Source: Vibrio rarus
GTDB taxonomy: Bacteria; Pseudomonadota; Gammaproteobacteria; Enterobacterales; Vibrionaceae
Assembly: GCF_024347075.1 (NCBI RefSeq)
Contig: NZ_AP024900.1
Coordinates: forward strand, 62,001-126,000
DNA length: 64,000 nt
Direction: 5' to 3'
Below are positions 9,133 through 16,671 of this stretch, in pieces. The notes beneath the pieces are model-generated. The model had not been told where the DNA came from and did not search any database. It saw nothing but the letters and a program-made list of their open reading frames with translations. Within the stretch, counting starts at the first letter, position 1. Each line of letters opens with the position of its first letter. The translations under genes and the position numbers were made by a program.

Positions 9133-9895
9133 CTCTTTCAGGTGATAGAAATAGTTTGGGCTTAGCAACTTGATTACAACGACGAGAGAGCTCATGAACC
9201 TCGGATATACACCTTCAACAGCGCATCCAGTACATTTAGAAAACTCTACTGTTGAACTATACGATTAACGTGTAAGCTCTCAGCCTTTTTGAGTTGGAAA
9301 GTATCAGCCCAACAGTAATAATCACAGAAAAAAACGGAATAAAACCATAAAAATCAGAATCTTACGCTGATAATAAACTGCTTTGCTGTTGTGGTTTAGA
9401 AATCACAAATTTAAATATATCATTAAAGATACATCTTGATATGATTGAGGTGACACTAACTGAACCACAGACTAGTTAGTGTCGGCGCTAACGGTCTGTT
9501 GCAGCAGACCGTTAGAGCATCTCTCAATATAAAATGATGAACCCATTGCTTTTAAAGGTGAAAACCTTGACGCATCAAGCTACCACACTAAAACAAACTG
9601 ATTAAAAAACCACACATCAAGGGACAATTCCATCGATCTTCGCCTTTCCATATAGCCAAACACACTGATTCCGCACAAAAAACCAGCTACGACGGATGGC
9701 TCCCAAGCGATAATTAAGCAGGCTCTAAAAGAGACAAGAAAAAGAAGAAAAAGAGGAGGGGATTAAACTGCAATAACAGGGAAGGGGAGGAAGGGGCATT
9801 CAAACCAAACCGCGATAACAACACAGCGTCAAATCCAACCACAAGAAACAAGAGAGCGCCCAGCAGCAAACTAGAAACACCACTGGGACAAACTA
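9133..9895. other. Gene-poor left flank of the accessory replicon
   Basis: No convincing gene. A 24-codon ORF at 9194-9268 has no supporting features. Two palindromes lie at 9452-9515. From about 9540 the plus strand becomes A/C-rich and G-poor, marking the start of the foreign segment. A polypurine stretch at about 9727-9763 and a second at about 9780-9797 lie downstream of the minus-strand operon. No terminator with a clear T run was found here. Confidence 0.5.
9452..9515. repeat. Two adjacent palindromes (tandem hairpins)
   Basis: The first pairs GACACTAACT (9452-9461) perfectly with AGTTAGTGTC (9474-9483). The second pairs CTAACGGTCTG (9488-9498) perfectly with CAGACCGTTAG (9505-9515) around 6 nt. 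Neither is followed by a T run on either strand, so simple rho-independent termination is unlikely. They lie within about 60 bp of the change in base composition, so they may mark the left end of the integrated segment or be a recombination or replication structure. Confidence 0.6.
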
Positions 9896-10546
9896 TTAAG
9901 AATCAAACTCCAAGAACCGATCCAAGTTCTTCAAATCATAGCGCGAAGCATCACCACCATAAGCATCAACCAGAACGTAAACACTTTGGACTATTGCTAT
10001 ATAAGCGGCAATCAGAGACCCCGGTGTGTCCAAATAAAAGTCATCTGTCATCTTAGCGTATATAGAGTGGACACTCGACGCCAGACCCAAACTAAGAGCT
10101 AAATCGCGAGCGGTCATACTCGAATATAAACGTTTGCTAATATACAACGACACCTCAGCACCATCAAACTGATAGCAATAAGTATCAACGTCAAAATCCT
10201 TGCTCACAAACAATCTATATTTAAGACCCGAACACCGAGAGAACACCTCCATCATCTTATATAAAGAAGACAGGCCTCGATGACCAACCGCAAGCCAGTC
10301 AAGCTCCCTGTATTGCTCCGCATCCAGCGAACCAAAGCGCACTGTATTTAGATTATCCATCAAAAGAAAATTCGAATACAAACGCTTACTGTCGAAGTAA
10401 ATAGGCAGCGCCGCTAGCAGAACAGAACCCAGCAATAGATAGAAGTGCATAACTTCTATCTGACCACCATTTATATAGAGCAACACCACAAACAAAACCG
10501 CAATAATAAAAAGCGTGAACTTTAAAATACGAAGAGTACTTATCAT
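9896..10546 (-). CDS. Two-TM membrane protein, possible M48/HtpX-like pseudoprotease
   Basis: Not recognised by name. The 216-residue protein has two N-terminal transmembrane helices (about residues 8-25 and 34-50), then a soluble domain. The region LFVSKDFDVDTYCYQFDG...LYISKRLYSSMTARDLALSLGLA resembles the M48 metalloprotease layout: a two-helix anchor, a strand ending where the family has an Asn-Ala pair, 'VTRGLL', then 'ELAAVLGHE'. Where HEXXH should be, LASSVH is found, so a zinc protease activity is not supported. The resemblance is my inference. The ATG at 10546 has GGAGG 7 nt upstream and overlaps the PhoH-like gene's stop as ATGA, implying translational coupling. An in-frame GTG at 10552 is too close to that site. 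Confidence 0.7.
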   Translation of the reverse strand: MISTLRILKFTLFIIAVLFVVLLYINGGQIEVMHFYLLLGSVLLAALPIYFDSKRLYSNFLLMDNLNTVRFGSLDAEQYRELDWLAVGHRGLSSLYKMMEVFSRCSGLKYRLFVSKDFDVDTYCYQFDGAEVSLYISKRLYSSMTARDLALSLGLASSVHSIYAKMTDDFYLDTPGSLIAAYIAIVQSVYVLVDAYGGDASRYDLKNLDRFLEFDS

Positions 10547-11859
10547 AAACACTCCTCCGCATGTGCTGCGACACCCCCACGATATTTCGACTGCAATTGA
10601 ATATGGACCGAGCCCTCATAATCCGCAAAAGAATCAACCACACGAGCCAAACCGTTTGTAGTCGCACCAAGCGACTTATGATCTATCTGGCTAGAGCTTA
10701 AATTTCCCGTAATAATACACTTAACGCCTACACCCAACCTAGTTAAGATTGCCTTTATAGCTTTCGGAGTGAGATTTTGCGCCTCCTCGATCAACACCAC
10801 CTCGGAACCATACCAACTAGCACCCCGAATCGTATTTATACTAGTGAACGAGATCGACTCAGACTCAATCAGACCCTCAAGGTCATAACCCAACTCCGCA
10901 ACAGCACAAACAACCCCCGGCACATAAGGAATTAACTTGTCGTTCATTTCACCAGGCAAAAAACCATCTTCCTCAACCAGAGGAGGCTTATTTTTCAGCA
11001 CCCTAAGTGAACCAAATAAACCAGAATCTACACCTGAAAGAGCATGCGCAACACTCAAAATAGTCTTGCCGGAACCCGCGCCACCAGTCAGTATAACGAG
11101 ATCAACATCATCCGACGACAGGGCATCAAATGCACATCGCTGCCGATCATCCCGTGCGCTTATAGTACCAATAGACTTCTTGCTAGCCACCCTCAAGTAA
11201 GCTCTACCCGTATCCCTATCAAATCGAGATATGTTATAGATCTCCCTTCCATCATCAATATAACAACCCACAACCAAAGCCTGCCTGTAAGACTCCGGTA
11301 TGGTCATAACATAAAAACTCCCCTCAGAGGCACCATCGTAACCCCCCCAAAAGTCATCCTTAACTACAACCAAACCATCACAAGACAAACCCTCACCACT
11401 CGACGAATAACCAAAAAAACTCATTTCTGACTCTGACGCAAAAGGAACACCCATCGAGGTAGCTCGCAACCTCAAATTAAGATCATAAGTAAACAACCTT
11501 GGTTTTAAATCTGAATTTTCACTCGCTAGTAACTCCAACTCGGCGAGAATCTTATCGTCACCTTTTAGATCCGACACCTCAGCCAAATCAGCTCTTACCT
11601 CTACGACAACAGATCTGTTCGACGGATTCTCATAAACCAAAGAACCAGAGCCAAGCTCATTATCCTCAGTCATAATAAGAGCCAAATTCCTGACTGCTTG
11701 GCGAGCGGCGTAAGCTGACTCCCCACCACCAACCTTTAAATTATCGAGCTCCCTTAAAACCTCCAAGGAAACTGCTACACGGGCACTTCCCAGCTGATTT
11801 AAAACATCAGGGTGATTAATAAACACATTAGTATCAAGTAGCATTAACGGGTGTGACAT
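10543..11859 (-). CDS. PIN-PhoH fusion ATPase (YlaK/PhoH2-like), divergent
   Basis: N-terminal PIN ribonuclease domain with candidate acidic residues D9, E33 or E37, D101/D102 and D126, joined to a C-terminal PhoH helicase-type ATPase. The 438-residue length and layout match the YlaK/PhoH2 family, in which ATP-dependent RNA unwinding is coupled to RNA cleavage. Walker A is GGAGSGKT at 259-266. The Walker B region reads VVLIEEAQNL at 354-363, where DEAQN is usual. The following TGD motif is TGN at 384-386 with a one-residue insertion before QID, and the 'ERS' region is SKYRGG with R427 retained. It is coupled by a 4-bp overlap to the membrane protein downstream and lies in the A/C-skewed segment. 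Chromosomal phoH is normally elsewhere, so this is an accessory paralogue. Confidence 0.85.
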   Translation of the reverse strand: MSHPLMLLDTNVFINHPDVLNQLGSARVAVSLEVLRELDNLKVGGGESAYAARQAVRNLALIMTEDNELGSGSLVYENPSNRSVVVEVRADLAEVSDLKGDDKILAELELLASENSDLKPRLFTYDLNLRLRATSMGVPFASESEMSFFGYSSSGEGLSCDGLVVVKDDFWGGYDGASEGSFYVMTIPESYRQALVVGCYIDDGREIYNISRFDRDTGRAYLRVASKKSIGTISARDDRQRCAFDALSSDDVDLVILTGGAGSGKTILSVAHALSGVDSGLFGSLRVLKNKPPLVEEDGFLPGEMNDKLIPYVPGVVCAVAELGYDLEGLIESESISFTSINTIRGASWYGSEVVLIEEAQNLTPKAIKAILTRLGVGVKCIITGNLSSSQIDHKSLGATTNGLARVVDSFADYEGSVHIQLQSKYRGGVAAHAEECL

Positions 11860-12470
11860 AGCTAGATTCTCATTTTAAGTAACTACGCGTACTACGCCTC
11901 AAGCAAAAACAGGACCTAACAGTCATGCTTTTTTCACGCCACCAAAAGCCACTACAAACACAAACCCACACACAACACCAATTAAAAAAGCACTAAAACA
12001 CACTCCTTCGAGGCAGCTCTCAATTTAATGGTCAAATTACTAACCCCTAAAGCACAAAAAGACAACACAAACACAATCAACCCAACAACAACAAAAACAA
12101 CTCAAGCGTAAACTGTTGTTTTTATTGCACTTAAACACCTAAAACGAACCACCAATAACGGTCTACAAAACTCACACAAAGAAGCACTCAAACCCCAAAA
12201 AAAAACCAACAACCCACACAAAAACCACACTCACGACACAAAGAAGCACACAAAACCCGACACCACAAACGCTACCGGACATTCAACCCCAAGCTAAAGC
12301 ATGATTTTTGCAACCACAAATCAAACAAAAAAAACCAACACCAAACCCTAAAATTAACGCAAAAACAGACTATATAAGGCAGCAACCACCACAACTAAAA
12401 GCCGCAAACGAATAAAAACAGAGTACAACTACTCTTATTTAGTTAATAACCTGTTACTTGCTACTGTATA
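11860..12470. other. A/C-rich non-coding spacer between the PhoH operon and the iterons
   Basis: No gene seen in any frame. The plus strand is extremely A/C-rich: 55 of the 60 bases at 12181-12240 are A or C. It should contain the promoter for the leftward PhoH operon, but I could not place one confidently. Nothing resembling a partition site, transposon end or known RNA was recognised. Confidence 0.5.
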
Positions 12471-12473
12471 TCC

Positions 12474-12482
12474 TGTGGGTAA
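12474..12482 (-). promoter_or_regulatory. DnaA-box-like sequence left of the iterons
   Basis: TGTGGGTAA, the complement of TTACCCACA, differs from the DnaA box TTATCCACA at one position. A second identical copy lies at 12886-12894, so the two flank the iteron and AT-rich region. Confidence 0.5.
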
Positions 12483-12492
12483 ATATTGGAGA

Positions 12493-12668
12493 ACGTGCCT
12501 GTCCGGTAGTGATTACGTGCTTGTCCGGTAGCAATTACGTGCCTGTCCGGTAGCAATTACGTGCCTGTCCGGTAGCAATTACGTGCTTGTCCGGTAGCAA
12601 TTACGTGCTTGTCCGGTAGCAATTACGTGCTTGTCCGGTAGCAATTACGTGCTTGTCCGGTAGAAATT
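12493..12668 (+). repeat. Eight tandem 22-bp iterons
   Basis: Eight contiguous units, each exactly 22 bp, fill 12493-12668 with no spacers. The unit is ACGTGCYTGTCCGGTAG followed by CAATT. Units 1 and 8 have small changes (TGATT and AAATT at the end). The only other variation is C or T at position 7 (C in units 1, 3 and 4). Two helical turns per unit puts initiator contacts on one face of the DNA, as in iteron plasmid origins. The array lies about 290 bp upstream of the initiator-like gene. Confidence 0.93.
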
Positions 12669-12956
12669 ACTCTTTTTAAACAACAATTTAGATCATGCCC
12701 TAATAGATTCATTAGATCTATTAGGGTCTTTAGTACCCTTAGAATACATAGCTTCAATAGACCCTACAGAAAAGCAAGAATAAAAAAGAAAAAATAAAGA
12801 ACTTATAAATTAACAAACAAAATATTTTTTGATCTGACAAAGAAAACATCTGCAAAGCACAAAATAAATGATCGTGTTGATCCTCTGTGGGTAAACCTCT
12901 AAACTGTACGATAATTACTATCCCTGATCGGATTTAAAGGAAAAACTAAGACCGTC
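12669..12956 (+). promoter_or_regulatory. Origin AT-rich region with Dam sites, operator-like palindrome and rep promoter
   Basis: Six GATC sites lie within 288 bp (12691, 12715, 12831, 12870, 12879 and 12926), where about one is expected. A perfect inverted repeat CCCTAATAGA/TCTATTAGGG at 12698-12726 could be an initiator operator or half-iteron. A very AT-rich stretch at 12775-12835 suits strand opening. A promoter is proposed at TTGATC (12877-12882), 17 bp, TAAACT (12900-12905). Its -35 contains a GATC and its spacer holds a DnaA-like box (12886-12894). This is the typical content of a Dam/SeqA- and DnaA-linked iteron origin. Function is inferred. Confidence 0.7.
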
Positions 12957-14645
12957 ATGAGTATTGCCCTGAGAACCGCAACACTACGATCGAACAAACC
13001 AATTCGTGGGAATATCGTTTTATTCGAAGACTACAAGAACTTGGAGCACTCGATTGACGAACTCAGAGACGCAATGCCAAACCTCAGCACTGCATATTTC
13101 GAAACACTCGAAGTAATCTGCAACTACAGCTACGCTATAGAATTCCTAACATCAGATCTCATCGCTCAAAAACTAAATAAAACAGCCAGAACAATAAACC
13201 GACAACTAGCATCCCTCGCGGAACTCAATATAATTGAGATCATGAACGACAAGCTCACCGTTGTCGTTGAAGTACCAAACCAAGAAAGTATCGATACCTT
13301 TCAGATCAAAGCGACAAGCAAAATTTACCGCCTTAGAAAACCAAACGAACTAAATAACGTCCAAAGAGCGGACCTGGCCATAAACACGACGACATCACCG
13401 CTAACAAAAAAAGAACGAACACTCAGGTCAACAACTGGCAGGATAAAGAACAAAGCCCTAGAAAAAGAAAACTCAGTCCACCGACTAACAGAATCCGAAG
13501 CCACTACACACCCCATTCTTCGCCAAAAAGGACATACAGGCATTGAGCGCCTAGCCGTATACGTTGAAAACAAGAACGCCATACCAAACACTCGCTCAAT
13601 AAATCTCGGGGAAACAAACCATCGACCTATGTGGATAGAAGCAGAATGCCAGAACGGAATCTTCTGCCATCTTGATCTCCCAATATACAAAGCACTAACG
13701 CACCTCACAATCAAATATCACAAAAATCGGCTACTAAACAACCCAAACTGGGTACCTATTAATTACACACCAATCAGCGTTGTTGACATCCTTAAACTAA
13801 AAGGCGTCAAGCGCGGGTCAGGTAGCTATGCTTCCGTCATCACATCAATACTCAGAATCGCTAACACCCAATACAACATCCTCACATCATCTCAAATTCC
13901 CGGATTCGAAGGTAATTTGTACGGGGTAGGTGAGGTACAGAAAATAGTTGCGTTCATTACAAACCTATCATCTACACCACCAAAAGTAGTCATTGATAAA
14001 AATGGCGATGAGCAACTTCAGTATGACAAAGTAACCAACCAATCCCGACTGTTAGCGATAAAATGGCCAGAGCCACTATTTGAGCAACTAATGACGGACA
14101 ATCACGTTGCATACCCACCACTAATAATCAACGAAGATCCTTTCACGATCAAACTAGTTGATTACCTCAGATATTTGACCGCAAGATCTAGAACTAAAAC
14201 AAACCGATCAGGCCAAATCTCATATGGCAATTTGACCCAAGAGTTTTTTGCAACACAACTTCAAGCAAGCTGCTCGCGTTACAAAAAAAAGCTATTTACA
14301 CTACTAAAGACCTGCCTCTCCAAAAGAGCACCAACTACAGATCAATATAATGATCTAAATGGAGATTGGGTATGTGGCGAGCTTTACGGGATGTCTATCG
14401 CCATCAACTACAAGGAAGACACCGTAGAATATAAGCAAAATGAATCATTCCAAGAGGCAATCAACCCTCACCACCACGAAGGGTACAACCTCATGGCCGG
14501 GTCGCCCATAGTTGAAAACATGTTCTACACAGGCGTACTAAAACCCCTGCACAAATTGACCCCAATACACTTAATAAACCAACTCTTTGTAGCGAGCTTG
14601 AGCCTGCTGCATTCTGATTTTTCGCTGTTCAAGGTGCGTTTTTAG
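12957..14645 (+). CDS. Replication initiator-like protein (iteron-origin Rep)
   Basis: The 562-residue protein has an N-terminal winged helix-turn-helix (about residues 64-95, TSDLIAQKLNKTARTINRQL) and a long basic body with no other motif I recognise. The initiator role is inferred from position: it follows an eight-iteron array, an AT-rich Dam-site region and a promoter. The start ATG at 12957 has AAGGA about 15 nt upstream, which is a long spacing, but no better start was seen. Codons are A/C-rich, unlike neighbouring core genes. The last 25 or so codons (14571-14645) run antisense through the end of the 112-residue gene, so the native C-terminus has probably been replaced at the junction. 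Not related by eye to RctB. Confidence 0.65.
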   Translation: MSIALRTATLRSNKPIRGNIVLFEDYKNLEHSIDELRDAMPNLSTAYFETLEVICNYSYAIEFLTSDLIAQKLNKTARTINRQLASLAELNIIEIMNDKLTVVVEVPNQESIDTFQIKATSKIYRLRKPNELNNVQRADLAINTTTSPLTKKERTLRSTTGRIKNKALEKENSVHRLTESEATTHPILRQKGHTGIERLAVYVENKNAIPNTRSINLGETNHRPMWIEAECQNGIFCHLDLPIYKALTHLTIKYHKNRLLNNPNWVPINYTPISVVDILKLKGVKRGSGSYASVITSILRIANTQYNILTSSQIPGFEGNLYGVGEVQKIVAFITNLSSTPPKVVIDKNGDEQLQYDKVTNQSRLLAIKWPEPLFEQLMTDNHVAYPPLIINEDPFTIKLVDYLRYLTARSRTKTNRSGQISYGNLTQEFFATQLQASCSRYKKKLFTLLKTCLSKRAPTTDQYNDLNGDWVCGELYGMSIAINYKEDTVEYKQNESFQEAINPHHHEGYNLMAGSPIVENMFYTGVLKPLHKLTPIHLINQLFVASLSLLHSDFSLFKVRF

Positions 14646-14909
14646 CTCATTTAATGCTGTACGGTGTGCTTGTTGTTGAGCTGGAGTGAGGCGTTCAAAG
14701 TCCATAGATTTTTGTATAAATTCTGCATGGAGTCTTTGATAACTACGTTGTGCATTTTGATACTCATCGGCCCAGTGATGCGTCTCTTTTAAGTAGTTTT
14801 GTACCTTCTTTGTGGCTTCGTTGCTGGCAACAGGGGGCTTTTTGATGGCGAGACGTACCGCTAGGCTCACGCTAGAAATTGCTAGCACGGAATACATAAA
14901 AAACATCAT
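14571..14909 (-). CDS. Small membrane-anchored coiled-coil protein, 3' end at the replicon junction
   Basis: Family not recognised. The 112 residues have an N-terminal hydrophobic anchor (MMFFMYSVLAISSVSLAVRLAI) and a Gln/Lys-rich helical region predicted to coil (DFERLTPAQQQAHRTALNEL and on). AGGTGA lies 7 nt before the ATG at 14909. The base composition is chromosomal down to about 14590 and becomes A/C-rich at its last codons, so the C-terminus may have been truncated or replaced when the replicon segment joined the chromosome. Confidence 0.65.
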   Translation of the reverse strand: MMFFMYSVLAISSVSLAVRLAIKKPPVASNEATKKVQNYLKETHHWADEYQNAQRSYQRLHAEFIQKSMDFERLTPAQQQAHRTALNELKTHLEQRKIRMQQAQARYKELVY

Positions 14910-15049
14910 CGCTTAATCACCTCTCACTACCACGTTAAGTGCGAGGGGCATTTTGCCATTGTGTGAAAAATGCACAATACCGAGGTAGGTAATGTTATCT
15001 TTCATTTTTATGCGCACTCGGTCATATAAAGATGATGATTTTTAAATAA

Positions 15050-15196
15050 ATGGTCAGAAATAGCGTCGGGAAACCCCCCTCGGTTTTAGATGGTTTTTTT
15101 GATAAGTCGTTATTTTATAATCAAAAAATGCACAAAAGTTATTAAGTACTTTAATTTGTCTGAACGAGCAATGGCTGATTACTACTGTTGTAATCG
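15050..15196. repeat. Dispersed intergenic repeat, copy A (diverged)
   Basis: Shares CAGAAATAGCG and GATAAGTCGTTATT, followed by TATAATCAAAAA, with copy B at 30484-30665. It lies in the 500-bp gap between the small membrane protein and hmgA, where nothing else was recognised. Outer ends are less clear than in the other copies. Confidence 0.6.
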
Positions 15197-15410
15197 CGAG
15201 TGTACCGTTCAGTTTTAGATATTCATTCGATACCGCTTGTTACATTTGATTTGTTAATTAGTGAAATATCCACACGATTCCGTTGTAGGATCTGCTTTGC
15301 ATTGTAATTGCTGAGTACTCTGAGCAATTACCCCATTTGTATGATTAAAATGAGATTGCACTGGGGAAGGAACCTGCTTAGCAATTGGTGATAACCCTAA
15401 AGTGAGAAAT

Positions 15411-16667
15411 ATGCCTAAACTAAATCCCCGTGACAACTCTTCATCTATTGATTCAACTCTTGATTTTTCACATTGTGATGAGGCGTTACAACCCCACTTT
15501 GAGGCGCCTACTGTTAAGCTGACCAAAAGCCCGTATTTAACGGAAAAAAGCGTTCAGCGTCGCTGGTCTGTACTCGATAACGAGCAAGCGAAACAGCATC
15601 TTTTTGATTCACATACCGAACAGCACATGCTGGACTACTCAAAGAATATTGAGCACTTTATTGGTACAGTTAAAGTGCCGGTAGGAATGGCAGGCCCTTT
15701 GCGAGTCAACGGATTATATGCGAAACAAGACTTTTTAGTTCCCTTAGCAACCTCAGAAGCCGCTTTAGTTGCCTCTTATAATCGTGGCTCGCAATTATTG
15801 ACTGCCGCTGGTGGTGCCAGTGCCATGTTGCTTAATGAAGGTGTGACTCGTACACCGGCTTTTACTTTTTTTAATTTGAGCGAAGCCGGTCAGTTTGTCG
15901 CTTGGGTGGTGACTCAATATGCCACTTTCAAATCAATTGCAGAGCACACTACTTCACACGGGAAACTGAAGGATATTAGTGTCAATATTGAAGGTAACCA
16001 TGTCTATTTAGTGTTTGAGTTTTTAACCGGTGATGCCTCAGGGCAAAACATGGTGACCATAGCAACGAATGCTGTATTGGAATATATTTTAGCTCATACC
16101 CCCATTGAACCAGAGCATGCTTTTCTTGATGGAAACTTATCAGGTGATAAAAAAGCCAATGCACAAGCCATGCGCAGTGTACGTGGAAAAAAAGTCACCG
16201 CAGAGGCACATATTCCCGCTGAGTTGATTGAGAAATACTTGCACACCACACCACAGAAAATGATGCAGTTTGCACAAATCACGACGGTTGGTGGTGCATT
16301 GAGTGGCACTATTGGCATTAATGCTCACTACGCCAATGCATTAGCCGCCTTGTATATAGCCTGTGGTCAAGATGCGGCATGTGTTGCGGAATCCGCTGTG
16401 GGTATGACTCGACTTGAAGTGGATAAAAACGGTGATTTGTATGCCAGTGTTACTTTGCCGAACTTAATGGTGGGTACTGTAGGTGGAGGCACAGGATTAC
16501 CGAGTCAGAAAGCGTGCCTCGATTTGCTGGGCTTATATGGTAATGGCAAGTCGAAAGCGTTAGCCGAAGTGGCTGCGGCCCTTTGTCTTGCGGGGGAATT
16601 GTCTATTGTAGGTGCATTTTGTGCTGGGCACTTTTCTCGTGCCCATCATAAACTCGCCCGCAGCTAA
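15411..16667 (+). CDS. hmgA: Hydroxymethylglutaryl-CoA reductase, class I
   Basis: Reduces HMG-CoA to mevalonate with NADPH. Class I features are visible: PVGMAGPL, the catalytic Glu in LATSEAALVASYNRG, DASGQNMV, the lysine in SGDKKANAQAMRSVRGKK, GQDAA with the catalytic Asp, GTVGGGTGLPSQ, and the C-terminal catalytic His in FSRAHHKLARS. I chose the ATG at 15411 (418 residues) over an in-frame GTG at 15402. No other mevalonate-pathway gene is in the window. Convergent with the EamA gene, with only 4 bp between stops. Confidence 0.93.
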   Translation: MPKLNPRDNSSSIDSTLDFSHCDEALQPHFEAPTVKLTKSPYLTEKSVQRRWSVLDNEQAKQHLFDSHTEQHMLDYSKNIEHFIGTVKVPVGMAGPLRVNGLYAKQDFLVPLATSEAALVASYNRGSQLLTAAGGASAMLLNEGVTRTPAFTFFNLSEAGQFVAWVVTQYATFKSIAEHTTSHGKLKDISVNIEGNHVYLVFEFLTGDASGQNMVTIATNAVLEYILAHTPIEPEHAFLDGNLSGDKKANAQAMRSVRGKKVTAEAHIPAELIEKYLHTTPQKMMQFAQITTVGGALSGTIGINAHYANALAALYIACGQDAACVAESAVGMTRLEVDKNGDLYASVTLPNLMVGTVGGGTGLPSQKACLDLLGLYGNGKSKALAEVAAALCLAGELSIVGAFCAGHFSRAHHKLARS

Positions 16668-16671
16668 TCAG

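Noticed and set aside
9194..9268. 24-codon ORF as a small gene.
   Set aside because: No ribosome-binding site and no recognisable features; likely chance in a decayed region.
9488..9515. Integron attC site.
   Set aside because: The ends do not match the RYYYAAC/GTTRRRY rule at all positions and no integrase is present.
12493..12668. CRISPR array.
   Set aside because: Units are contiguous with no unique spacers, and no cas genes are near.
8609..14590. 10-bp direct repeat AACTCTTTGT at 8609-8618 and 14581-14590 as att sites or target duplication of the replicon.
   Set aside because: Joining the two flanks at this repeat extends the 112-residue gene antisense into yhiN rather than restoring a sensible end, and a 10-bp match found by looking is weak.
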